DNA from: Clitoria ternatea
Taxonomy: Eukaryota > Streptophyta > Magnoliopsida > Fabales > Fabaceae
DNA: 64,000 nucleotides
Direction of reading: 5' to 3'
Assembly: GCA_037962975.1 (NCBI GenBank)
Contig: CM075675.1
Coordinates: 108,464,718-108,528,717 of the forward strand
Below the pieces are notes generated by a model, which did not search any database, was not told where the DNA came from, and was given only the letters and a program-made list of their open reading frames with translations. Both the position numbers and the translations under genes were made by a program. Positions 11,471 to 21,900 of the stretch are shown in pieces (position 1 is the first letter of the stretch; each line of letters begins with the position of its first letter).

Positions 11471-12249
11471 ATGGAAGGTGATGGGAGAGATTTCGTGGAA
11501 GGTCACGTGGAGGATGTGACCCATCAACAGGCTGGGAGGAGACTCGTCTTCGAATCCCCTGTAACTCAAACCCGGAGGATGGTGCAAGTGCAGACGCCTG
11601 AACCTCGCGATGAGGTTATCAGGCAACTGAAGGAGGAGCTGATGGAGTTGAGGCGAGAGAGAGGAGGAGCTGGGGACAGAGTAGTGTCTCATGCAGAGGA
11701 TGCTCACCATGCATCAGCGAGGGATAGATCTACCACCCTCCAGTATTCGAAGATCCCTACATTTGAAGAGAGGGAGCAAACACAGGACTCTGGTGATAGA
11801 GTCAGTACTAGGAGAAGGGAGCAGGCGGTGGTAACTTCAGGGACATATAAGCTCAATGTCCCTTTCTCAAGAAGGTTGATGAGTATTGTCATTCCAAAAC
11901 ATTTGCAAACAACTCAGCCATTGTCGATTGGGAAGTATACTGGAGAGACCGACCCCACTAAGCATTTGGATGCTTACGTTTATGAAGCTATGTATCTGGG
12001 AGCAGACGAAGATGTCATGTGCAGAATGTTCCCAAGGACGTTGACGGAGGAAGCTCTCAGCTGGTTTAAAAGTTTGCCCTCAGGTTCTATAGACTCTTGG
12101 GAGGAAATGGCTGCCGCATTCGAAAGCCATTTCGTCATCTCTAGGGATATCCCAAGAACTTCTCACACCCTGGCCCAGATAAGGCAGGGAGAAACTGAAA
12201 CTCTTAAGGAGTTCCTGAAAAGGTTTTACAAGGAGGCTGCTTTGGTCCC
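11471..12249 (+). pseudogene. Tat-A gag, 5' fragment (interrupted by Ogre insertion)
   Basis: ATG at 11471 opens a Tat-type gag that is clearly homologous along its length to the gag at the start of the Tat-M polyprotein. Shared blocks include PFSRRLMSI.IPKHLQTTQP, GETDPTKHLDAYV.EAMYLG and RMFPRTL.EEAL.WFK.LPSG. These belong to the retrotransposon gag (capsid) domain, which builds the virus-like particle. The frame is open to 12249, two bases into a codon, where the Ogre LTR begins. The next bases of the gene are at 47135. Confidence 0.9.
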
Positions 12250-12494
12250 TGTGAACACCTATTTTTGTCCGGTGATATATATTAAAAAAAAAAAAGAAAA
12301 GAAGAAAAAAGAAGAAAAAAAAAAAAGAGTTTTTTGTCCTAGAGTCCGGAGTCAATGTCGACTGCATTAACCGGGGTCCTAGCACGGTTTCATGACCGGT
12401 GTTACCTCATTAGTTCTAAGCTCGTACAGCCTCAGTGGAGTACGGTATTTTACACCTCAGTTCGAAGGGAATCCGAGGTTCTTCAAGGTTAAAA

Positions 12495-12590
12495 CTGATG
12501 TGTTAATCCGTACTTGAACTTCAAGACACACCGGAGGTACACCTGATGTGTTAATCCGTACTTGAACTTCAAGACACACCGGAGGTACAC
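12495..12590 (+). repeat. Tandem 48-bp duplication in Ogre LTR U3-like region
   Basis: Two identical 48-bp units (12495-12542 and 12543-12590) lie about 220 bp upstream of the first TATA box. The 3' LTR has the same pair. The solo LTR at 47270 has one unit, so copy number differs between subfamilies. Repeats at such a position often act as enhancers; that role is inference. Confidence 0.9.
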
Positions 12591-12811
12591 CTGCAGGAGA
12601 TTCCCCAATGCTTAATATTTAACCGAGGTGAAGAGAAATGTCTATAGTTGACCAATGATTTCAGACCCCGGTTATGACTTACCAGTTCTCGTTGGTGACA
12701 CGGTACAGTGCTTAGAACCCCGCCCAGTCCAGATTGCCACCCCGGATCATATTAAAAAAAATAATATTAAAATTGCATAGTGACCGTTGGAATAGTAACC
12801 CTTCCCCATCT

Positions 12812-12820
12812 CTATAAATA
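12812..12820 (+). promoter_or_regulatory. First TATA box of Ogre LTR
   Basis: CTATAAATA lies 66 bp upstream of the ATG of the 44-codon frame. A start site about 30 bp downstream would give a leader of ~45 nt, which is pyrimidine-rich as in plant 5' untranslated regions. The same box is found in the other LTR copies. Confidence 0.6.
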
Positions 12821-12885
12821 CCCAATCCCTCTTCATTTCCTATCACACCTCTCATTTCATCAATTCTCTTCATTTCTCTCAAGCA

Positions 12886-13020
12886 ATGGCTGATAGATGC
12901 CGAAGCCAAGAGGAAAGAATAAGGGAGGGAAGACGATGTTTTGTGACTACCTTTTTACTCCTTATAGTGTGGGTAGTAATTTATATTTATTGGATATTTT
13001 ATATATTTCCATATATGTAA
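12886..13020 (+). CDS. Candidate 44-residue microprotein in Ogre LTR (charged head, one membrane helix)
   Basis: ATG in good context (AAGCAATGGC) opens 44 codons ending TAA. The head MADRCRSQEERIREGRR has six Arg and three Glu. Residues 18-44 are almost entirely hydrophobic or aromatic with no charge, long enough for one membrane-spanning helix. It sits behind a TATA box and is followed at once by AATAAA-type signals (13019 onward), so it looks like a compact gene within the LTR. The same frame is present at 28013-28147 (identical) and 47854-47988 (one change, Arg4 to Gly). I know no family for it. It may instead be an upstream ORF in the genomic transcript or a chance frame; the neighbouring non-coding sequence is also well conserved. 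Confidence 0.4.
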   Translation: MADRCRSQEERIREGRRCFVTTFLLLIVWVVIYIYWIFYIFPYM

Positions 13021-13058
13021 TAAATAATTTATGTTTCCATTTGTACCTTTAAATAAAA

Positions 13059-13365
13059 GGCCAAAAAAAAAATGGGCAAAAAAAAAAAAAAAATTCAAAA
13101 AAAAAAAATCAAAAAAAAAAATAAAAAAAAATCAGAAAAAAAAAATAAAAAAAAAACGAAAATAAAAAAAATAATAAAAAGGGCCAAAAAAAAAGAGAAA
13201 AAAAGGGCCCAAACAAAAAAAAAAGAAAGAAAATAAAAAAAAAAAGAAAAAGCCCAAAAAAAAAAAAAAGAGAGATATGGGCCCAAAAAAAAAAAGGTCC
13301 AAAAAAAAAAAGTTAAAAAAAAAACGAAAATTAAAAAAAAAAAAAAAAGAAAAAAGAAAAAATCA
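13059..13365 (+). repeat. A-rich tract of Ogre LTR with GGGCC islands
   Basis: About 300 bp of runs of A broken by short words such as GGGCC, CAAA and CGAAAA. Run lengths differ between LTR copies, as expected from slippage. It produces Phe-rich minus-strand open frames that are not genes. Confidence 0.9.
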
Positions 13366-13508
13366 GAAAAGAAGTGACGGTGGTTTTAGTGGTGGGCCCC
13401 GGTTTGGTTGGATAATTGGAGAAAATTGGGGAAATTGATATGGAATTTGGACAAATTGGAAAAGTAGGAAAGTGATGTCTTTTAGGAGGATCCAATGCCA
13501 ATTTTCTT

Positions 13509-13518
13509 CTATAAATAG
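13509..13518 (+). promoter_or_regulatory. Second TATA box of Ogre LTR
   Basis: CTATAAATAG lies about 700 bp after the first TATA box. It is followed by a purine-rich leader and a 14-codon frame (MSAPLLFVLVCEFL, 13643-13687) that is identical in all three LTR copies. Either TATA box could be the genomic-RNA promoter; sequence alone does not decide. Confidence 0.5.
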
Positions 13519-14204
13519 AAGGTGATATTGAGGCATTTTGGAGAAAGAAGAGAAAAAAGAGGGGAAAGAGTGATAAATTTTTGTGAGAATTTTTAGAAGT
13601 TTGGGTTTTCATAAATTTCTTTGTGTAATTCTAGTTAGGAAAATGAGTGCACCACTCTTGTTTGTTTTAGTATGTGAGTTTTTGTGAGCTAAAATACTGT
13701 CCAAGTGTTGTAACCGGTATCCAAACACCTTCAAATCAAGTCCAAACAAAGCCAAAAGCAAAGGAAATCTACACAAAATTGATTTCCTGACTTCCGTTCT
13801 AGTTTCTCTGTAATTGATCTTGTACCAAGGTATTTTTTATTAATACAAAGTTGTTTATTTATATTTATTTATTTGTCTTATTTAATTGTTATTTATTTTT
13901 CTGTACTTTCATTTTTCTTTATTTATATTCAAGCACTTTATTTTCCTGCACTTTATTTTTCTGCAGTTATTTATCTGTTTATTTATTTTTATGCATCTCC
14001 ATCTTTATTTATTTATTTGTACCTTTATTTTTATTTTTATTTTTTATTTTTTTTTTACACTTTTATCCCTCTTTATTTACTTTTCTGCACTTTTATTATT
14101 GTTAATTTATTTTTCTGCACTTTATTTATCCGCACTTTATATTTCTGCAATCATTAGTTTATTTTTTTTATTTTTTACATTTTTATCTTTATTTATTTAT
14201 TTTT

Positions 14205-14830
14205 ATGCCCTTTTATTTTATTTATTTACTTTCCCGTCCCTTTATTTTTGTTATTTACTTTTCTGCCCATTTATTTTCATGTATTTACTTTACCACCTTT
14301 TTTATTTACATTTCTACCCCTTTATTTTCATGTATTTATTTTTCTGCCCCTTTATTTTTGTTATTTATATTTCTGCCCCTTTATTTTCATGTATTTACAT
14401 TTCTGCCCCTTTATTTTTGTTATTTACATTTCTGCCCTTTTATTTTCATGTATTTACTTTTCTCCCCCTTTATTTTTATTATTTACATTTCTGCTCCTTT
14501 ATTTTCATGTATTTACTTTTCTGCCCTTTATTTTGGTTATTTACATTTCTGCCTCTTTATTTATATGTATTTACTTTTCTGCCCCTTTATTTTTGCTATT
14601 TACTTTTCTGCCCTTTTATTTTCATGTATTTACTTTTTTGCCCCTTTATTTTTGTTATTTACATCTCTGCCTCTTTATTTTCATGTATTTACTTTCCTGT
14701 CCCTTTATTTTTGTTATTTACTTTTCTGCTGCTTTATTTTTGTTATTTACTTTTCTGCTCCTTTATTTTTTTATTATTTATTTTTCTGCCTCTTTATTTT
14801 ATGTATTTATTTTTTCTGCTCTTTTATTTT
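14205..14830 (+). repeat. T-rich tandem repeats of Ogre LTR (~58-bp unit)
   Basis: Diverged repeats of about 58 bp, each made of two ~29-bp halves of the type CTGCCCCTTTATTTT plus CATGTATTTAC or TGTTATTTAC. The same array is in the right part of the 3' LTR and in the solo LTR. The repeats lack stop codons in all three plus frames, giving long false ORFs. Confidence 0.9.
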
Positions 14831-15925
14831 TATGTATTTATTGTTATGTCTATTTATTTATTTTTATTTTTATTTTTTTTTGAACTTTTTATTTATTTTA
14901 TTTTTACCTTTATTTTTTTATTTTATTATTATTATTTATTCTCTATACTTTTTATTTTTAGTTATTTATCTTTTTGCTTTTATCTTTCTACACTTTCTAT
15001 TCATTTATTTACGTTTGACCATTTTTAATAGTTTATAAATATGTATATATACATAATTATCCATCTTTATTATGGTCATGATTTCCTATTATTTTCTCTT
15101 AGTAACCTTTTAATGATTAAGAAGAAATTATTTTCATAAAAAAATAAAAAATCAAGACTAATAAATAGTGTGTTATTTATTCATCCATTTTTCTCTTAAA
15201 TTTAAGATGAGATTAATTTAGATAAGACATCTTATTAATCTTATTTTTTCTAAAAGATAATTAAATAATATTCCTTGTCAATTTTAATTAATTAAGTGTA
15301 TTATATTTCTTTATCTTCATGTTGATGTGTTTAATTCTATTTTTTTTTCTCTTATTTTTATTTATTTGTTTATTTATTTGTTTTAAACTTTATATTTCTC
15401 AATAAAAATCAATTTTTTTTTTTACTAGAAAATAAGTAAGACAAGACGTCTTATTGTTTTTTTTATCCTTTTATTTTTATGGTCTTTTAATCATTTGTTT
15501 ATTTATTTTTTTTTAGAACTAAAAAACAACAAACTTAGGGATGTATTCTTTTACTATCTTTGTTTTATTCATATTTATATATTTATGATTGTTTTATGAA
15601 GGATGAAATATTTGATAATCATTTTTTAAATTACGCATGATCAATTTGGGTAACCGTTTTTTACGGACAGTGTGGGGTGCTAATACCTTCCCCACTTGTA
15701 ATTCGACTCCCGGACTAAACAGAATCTCATTTTTTTAAAAAACAAAAAAAAACCAGTGCTATTTAAAGGTTTTCCTAATATTTTCCTTAATAAATATTGG
15801 TGGCGACTCCTTGAACCCTTTATTTTTTAGGCTTCTCAAGAGCCTCACTTCAATGCAGTTTTCAATTTTCTTTTATTTGTCTTTAACCAGTCCGCGTCGC
15901 GCGCCGGGACCCCGGTCGCGACAGA

Positions 15926-15944
15926 TGGCGACTCCACTGGGGAC
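15926..15944 (+). promoter_or_regulatory. Ogre primer binding site
   Basis: TGGCGACTCCACTGGGGAC starts two bases after the 5' LTR ends. This is the usual place and TGG start of a tRNA-complementary primer site. I do not assign the tRNA. Confidence 0.85.
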
Positions 15945-16738
15945 ATTTTGAGAGTCAAGCCCGTTAAATTGATCTTGTGTATTTTGTTGATTGTTAATTA
16001 TTTCATCCTTTATATTTATTTGTTATGTTATTCTTGTTGTTTATCTAGTCTTCCGTTAATTTTAGATTTTATACTATTTTTTTTTTTACTTCTTTATTGC
16101 CTTAATTTAGAACCTTAGGGTAGAAGACATGTGATATTTATTTTACTTTATGTTTGTTCATTGTGAAGAATGGGTAAAAATCCAGGTATGAATGCCCCAC
16201 ACACTTCACATTCACCATAATGCACACACTATTAGAAGGGACCCTATTCCCGGGCCCCGCAAAAGACATAGGCTAGGGGAGATTATTAGCGGTGTCATTT
16301 AGGACGAGACGTCCTACCATGATTCGCGTGAAAATCTCAGCCGGGGTGTTATCTTAGTTATGATGTCCGCACTAAGTAGGATTCCCTACTTTTTGCATAA
16401 GACTCATAGCTAAAGATCAGAGCTCCGGTGACCTTCTTAGAACCAATTAGAACAATTACCTTTTGAAGAAACACGATTAAATAGCCTTAGAGCCAATTAG
16501 GTGGTTACCTTGTCTAAGACACAATTGGGCAAACATTCCTTTTATCTTTTATTCATTTGCACAAAGTTTTTTTTTTTAAAAAAAAAATCATCAAAAATGT
16601 ATCTTTTCTATACTCAAGTCATGATAAATACTATCACTCTTATGTGAGGATATTTATCAAACTGTTTTCTTTGTTAATCTGATTTATTTATTTCTTTTGT
16701 TAAAGGTGAAATTTAAACATCGGTAAGTATCACTAAAA
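15945..16738 (+). other. Ogre untranslated leader
   Basis: About 800 bp between the primer site and ORF1 with no long frame. It includes a diverged short repeat around AACCAATTAGAACAATTACC and GAGCCAATTAGGTGGTTACC (16440-16515). Packaging or dimerisation signals would be expected here but I cannot identify them. Confidence 0.6.
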
Positions 16739-18658
16739 ATGGAATTTAACATGAGATCAAGTGATCAAGAAGTGAACGCAACTGGTCTAAAAAATTTGTT
16801 ACACCTCAAAGTCATCAGATCAAATACTAGCAATCTGTTGTCCTTAAGTAAAAGGATGGATATTACCCAGAAAATGACCTTTACAAGGAAGTATGGAAAG
16901 ATCTTAAAATTCTTAGAGGTCGAAGTGCAAGAAGGGGCCCTTACTGCTCTAGCTCAGTTTTATGATCCTCCTCTCCGCTGTTTTACATTCAAAGATTTCC
17001 AGTTAGCTCCTACTTTGGAGGAGTTTGAACAAATATTTGGCTTGCCATTAGAAGATTTGAAACCTTATCGTCGAACTGAACATCATGCTTCAATCTTCAG
17101 TGTAGCTCGCATTCTTAAGATGGATCCTGAAATGCTTAAGAAGGCTCAATTAAACAGGAACCAAATTTCAGGATTCGCACTAAGCTTCTTTGAGCAGCAA
17201 CTCCTCAGTCAGGCAGGGAAAGGAGAATGGGACGTGTTTGTTGACATTTTGGCGTTGGCCATCTATGGTGTGATCCTCTTCCCAAGCCTTGATAATTATA
17301 TTGATTTCAAGGCAATTGATGTTTTCCTAGCTAGAAAGCTTAGGGGTGAAAGTTCCATGACTGCTGTCTTAGCTGATATCTATTGTACAATGGATTCCTG
17401 TCATAACCGGAATGGGAAAAAGATTGTATGTTGTCTACCCGCCTTGTATCTATGGCTTACTTCTCATGTCTTCAATCAAGTTGGCAAGGTTGAATGTCCT
17501 ATCTCTGATTTGAAGCTCCTTAGGTTAACCAAGAAGACTAATAGGGAGTGGGCAGGACATCTGGCAGGATTATCTGCTAGCATGATTCGGTGGTACCCTC
17601 AGTGGATGAACGTGGATTCCATTATTTACTGCTGTGGAAAATTTCCGAATGTGCCTCTCATGGGAACTCAAGGATGCATCAATTACAATCCTAGCATTGC
17701 AAAAAGACAACTTGCTTATCCTATGATACAGCCTCCAGAAGAAGAAACAGTAACGCCTTTCCTTCATTATTATATTGAGGGAAATAGTGCTCCTGTTATT
17801 CAAACTGTCATTGATGCTTGGGGCAAGGTTTATAGTAAAGGAAAAGAATTGGGTGTCCGAAGTCATGCCGCAAAAGAAAGTTACCACCAGTGGATTTCAA
17901 ATAGGGTAGCCATTGTTAAATTACCCTTTAAAGATCACGGTGCTCATGTGAGAAATCCAGTTCCCGATGAAAGCAAAGAGATTGAAAATTTGAGGAGTGA
18001 GTTGGCTAAAATGACAAAGAAAAATCAAGCTTTGGAGGATGATTTGATCAAAATTCAACAAGACAATGCTTCCCTTAAGAGAAAAAGGTGTGAATTAGAA
18101 AATGCCTTTGAAGACATGGGTAAGAAGCGACAAATTGAAAGAGAACATATGATGCAATTGGATCAATGCCTCCAAACAGCGAACAGCCAATTGAAGACCA
18201 AAGAGAAACAAAAGGATGATATATTGGCTGACAAAGGGCGGTTACGAGGAATTCTAGCCAAGACAAAAGAAGAAGCTCAAGTTGAAAAGAACCTTATGCA
18301 AGCACGAATTGATGAACTAGAACGACAAGTCAGAGATGTCGTCAGTGCTTGCGAGCGTGAAATAAATGAAGAAAAATGGCAAGCCATGGAAGACAAGGAT
18401 AGATATGAAGAGATTATACGTTTAATGACCCTAGAAAGGGTTGAGTTGGAAAGTCTTGTCTATTCTTGGAGAGACCGTTTTTCTAATCTAGCCGGTCTTG
18501 CTAATGGAACACTTGGAAATATTCCTCACCTGTTGAAGAAGGCTGAAGCGATGATGAATCCGCTTTCTACACCGGAGGAAATTACAACATTCATCCAATA
18601 CTGCAAGGGGCGATTGGATGAAATGAAGGTCTGGATTGCTAAAGCAAGAGAGAATTGA
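16739..18658 (+). CDS. Ogre ORF1 protein (extra ORF upstream of gag)
   Basis: Intact 639-codon frame with its own ATG and TGA. Residues ~1-400 form a globular helical domain with the motif PPLRCFTFKDFQLAPTLEEF near residues 75-100. That motif resembles the plant mobile-domain-like family found in Ogre ORF1 and related host proteins. Residues ~410-560 are a long heptad-type coiled coil rich in Lys, Glu and Gln, and a short C-terminal helical segment follows. An ORF1 in this position is the defining extra gene of Ogre elements; its function is not established. It lies 175 bp before the gag-protease frame and has no frame damage. Confidence 0.88.
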   Translation: MEFNMRSSDQEVNATGLKNLLHLKVIRSNTSNLLSLSKRMDITQKMTFTRKYGKILKFLEVEVQEGALTALAQFYDPPLRCFTFKDFQLAPTLEEFEQIFGLPLEDLKPYRRTEHHASIFSVARILKMDPEMLKKAQLNRNQISGFALSFFEQQLLSQAGKGEWDVFVDILALAIYGVILFPSLDNYIDFKAIDVFLARKLRGESSMTAVLADIYCTMDSCHNRNGKKIVCCLPALYLWLTSHVFNQVGKVECPISDLKLLRLTKKTNREWAGHLAGLSASMIRWYPQWMNVDSIIYCCGKFPNVPLMGTQGCINYNPSIAKRQLAYPMIQPPEEETVTPFLHYYIEGNSAPVIQTVIDAWGKVYSKGKELGVRSHAAKESYHQWISNRVAIVKLPFKDHGAHVRNPVPDESKEIENLRSELAKMTKKNQALEDDLIKIQQDNASLKRKRCELENAFEDMGKKRQIEREHMMQLDQCLQTANSQLKTKEKQKDDILADKGRLRGILAKTKEEAQVEKNLMQARIDELERQVRDVVSACEREINEEKWQAMEDKDRYEEIIRLMTLERVELESLVYSWRDRFSNLAGLANGTLGNIPHLLKKAEAMMNPLSTPEEITTFIQYCKGRLDEMKVWIAKAREN

Positions 18659-18947
18659 TTTTGAGTTGTTGTAACAAACAATGTATCAGAACTTGTTGAT
18701 CAATGAATAAATCTCATGTTGAATTTGCATTTTTCTTCTAACTTAGTACTTTAGAAAAAGACATTCTAAAAGAAAGGTTTATCTTTGCTTACCGATATCT
18801 TAAATTCATCATGTATTTACTTTACATCTCTTTATGTCATTTAACAATACTTGTTCTTGTACCAAAGGGGGTTTCTTTGTATTTATTCACATCACGGGGA
18901 GAAGGGGCTCAAAGCATCCTTATCAAACCAGACTGCAAACAAGACTC

Positions 18948-21900
18948 ATGGCAGAGCCGGAAAGCGCAGTTGAAGAATTGAGGAATGAAGTTGGCCAGAT
19001 CAAGGAGCAGATGGCAGAAATACTTAAGCTCCTTGAAAGAAGAGGTACAGAAAGGGGATCTTCTGCAGGAAATGGGGAACAAACATCCACCCCACAGGTT
19101 CAAGCTCAAGAGGGGAACCCTATACCTTTAAATGATCCTGCTCCAGTCACTGAAACTCCATTCATTTCACACCAACCTTATGGTATGCCATTGCCACCTT
19201 TTGTTTCCCAAGACGGGAATGTTCAGCAAGCATATGCTTGGCCTCCATACGGCTTACCTCAAGGGTATTACACCATGCACCCTAATCCTAATCAAGAAAA
19301 TCCTCCTGCTGCTCAACAAATTCCCAATCCCCCGATATCTAACCCTCCAAATTTCAACCAATCAACAGCTGTCCCCCAAAACACTCAGGCTCCACCCAAT
19401 GTCACTCCACCTAATACAATTCCACCACAAAATCACCAGACTCCAAATGATGCCACACAACCAAACCCACAAGCAGTGCCATATTATTTCCCTTATGGTT
19501 GCCCAATACCACAGGCAGGTGCTTCCCAAAACCTGTCACACAAAGCTCAAGTCCCTCCACCAAATCCTGATCAGCCAGCAGCACCTTTGTCAAAAGGGCA
19601 AATGGAAATATTGGAAGAAAGGTTGCGTGCAGTAGAGGGAGGAAGTGGCTTAGGCGTAACAAATGTTTCTGAATTATGCCTAGTTCCAGATGTGGTAATT
19701 CCTCCCAAATTCAAATTGCCGGAATTTGATAAATACAAAGGAACAACTTGTCCTCGTAACCATTTGACCATGTACTGCCGAAAGATGGCTGGGTATGCTT
19801 ATGATGAAAAGTTGCTGATCCATTTTTTTCAAGATAGCCTTGCTGGGGCAGCGTTGAGCTGGTACACTCACCTTGAACGAACTCGTATTCGTTGTTGGAA
19901 GGATCTAGCCGATGCCTTTCTGAAGCAATATAAATACAATATGGACATGGCACCAGACCGGCTACAACTTCAGAATATGACCAAAAGGAATACTGAGTCC
20001 TTCAAAGAATATGCTCAACGATGGAGGGAAATGGCTGCACAAGTTGAACCACCTCTGATAGAGAAAGAGATAGTGGCAATGTTCATTGACACTCTTCAGC
20101 CACCGTTCTATGAAAGGATGCTTGGGAGTGTATCATCAAGCTTTTCTGATATGGTGGTAATAGGGGAAAGAATTGAAAGCGGTTTGAGAACAGGAAAAGT
20201 TGTCCAAAGTTCCCCATCAATAGGAAGACCTATGACAGGGGCAGGAAGAAGAAAGGGTGAGGAAGCAAATGCTGTAATGGGAAATCAAGGTCAACATAAT
20301 CAAAAAATGTTTCAACCTTCCCCTTTCCCTTTCCCACCTCATTATCCACCGTATGGACCTTACCCTTATGTAGCTGCTGCTTCTGGAAATTCATTTCCCC
20401 ATCCTCAATCATATAGACCCCCACCCGTCTATAATTTCAAGAATACACCACCACCTCCTCCCCAACAATGGATGCAAAATCCTAACCCAAATCTTCCACA
20501 AAAAAAGCCAAACAATGACCGTCCTTCTGTCCAATTTGATCCAATTCCCATGACATATACTGAACTTTTGCCTCAACTTCTCAAAAGTTCTCTTGTTGTA
20601 CGATGTCCTTTAAAACCCGTAGGGCCACCCTATCCTAAGGGGTATGATCCTAATGTGAAGTGTGATTATCATGCTGGGGCACCAGGGCATTCTACAGAAA
20701 ATTGCATTGCCTTAAAGTTTAAGGTACGTGATTTGATAAATGCCAAGTGGTTGGATTTCGAAGAAGGCTCCCCAAATGTGATTAGAAATCCTTTGCCTAA
20801 TCATGGAAATACTGGGGTAAATGCAATAACACATGACTTGGGAAGTGATCATTGTCCCCCTTGCAATGATGTCAACATGATCCATGGGCAGCATGGTACA
20901 GACTCAGTAAGCTCAGTCACCCCTGTTCCTTTGGTGGTCTATTACACCAAGAAACCTTTGACTGAACCAGTCATGAACCATCCGTCCTTGACAATTAGGA
21001 CCCCATCTCCATTTCCATACAAGGATACCCATGCAGTACCTTGGAAGTATGAAGTGGATGTAATCCCTCAACTCCTAAAGGGATCGTCATCCTCAGTAAC
21101 CAATATTTCCGAGACAAGTGGAATGACTAGGAGTGGACGAGTTTATGCTCCTGAAAACTTGAGAAAGGAGGATGTACCTGTAAGTGAAAAAGAAAGTCGT
21201 GGTAAAGAACAAGATCCTCCCCAAAGAATAACAGAGGAAGATGCTTGTGAATTTTTGAAATTCATTAAGCAAAGCGAATACCAAGTCCTCGACCAGTTAA
21301 ACCGTACTCCTGCAAAAATATCCTTGTTATCTCTCTTATTGGACTCAGAACCACATCGTGGAAGGTTATTGAAGGTCTTGAATAAAGCACATGTTGCGAA
21401 AGATATTTCGCCAGAAAGGTTTGAAGGGATAGTGGGGCATATTGCCTCAAATGACTACTTAACTTTCACCGACGAAGAGATACCTGCTGAAGGAAGAGGT
21501 CATAATAAGGCATTACACATCTCTATCAAGTGTCGGGATCATATCGTAGCCAAGGTCCTAGTTGATAATGGCTCCTCTCTGAATATCATGCCAAAGTCCA
21601 CTTTAAATCAACTACCTTTTGATGGGTCACATATGAAGCCAAGCTCAATGGTAGTAAGAGCTTTTGACGGTACTCGGAGAGAGGTCATTGGAGATATTGA
21701 GATCCCTATCCAAGTGGGCCCATACACTTTCAATGTATTATTTCAAGTGATGGACATCAATCCTGCTTATAGCTGCCTATTGGGGAGGCCTTGGATACAT
21801 TCTGCCGGTGTGGTTCCATCTACCCTTCATCAAAAGCTTAAATTTGTGGTAAACAACAAGCTAATCATTGTCTCTGGTGAGGGAGATTTCCTTATCAGTA

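Larger units (their letters stand above)
12250..15923 (+). repeat. Ogre 5' LTR
   Basis: The 3674-bp LTR runs from TGTGAACACC to CGGTCGCGACA. From left to right it contains an A-rich stretch, a tandem 48-bp duplication, a TATA box and a 44-codon frame. A long A-rich tract, a second TATA box, about 600 bp of T-rich tandem repeats and AT-rich sequence follow. The last ~35 bp are sharply GC-rich. Open frames of up to 380 codons in the T-rich part are composition artefacts. Confidence 0.93.

Noticed and set aside
13095..13612. Phe-rich minus-strand frames over the A-rich tract (also 28082-28735 and 48041-48454)
   Set aside because: Low-complexity readings of poly-A runs in the LTR; lengths change freely between copies.
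13851..15038. Long plus-strand frames (up to 380 codons) rich in Phe, Leu, Tyr and Ile, repeated at 28974-29554, 45057-46243 and 48861-50023
   Set aside because: They are three overlapping readings of the same T-rich tandem repeat in the Ogre LTR. All frames are open because the repeat lacks stop trinucleotides, and there is no codon bias or domain.
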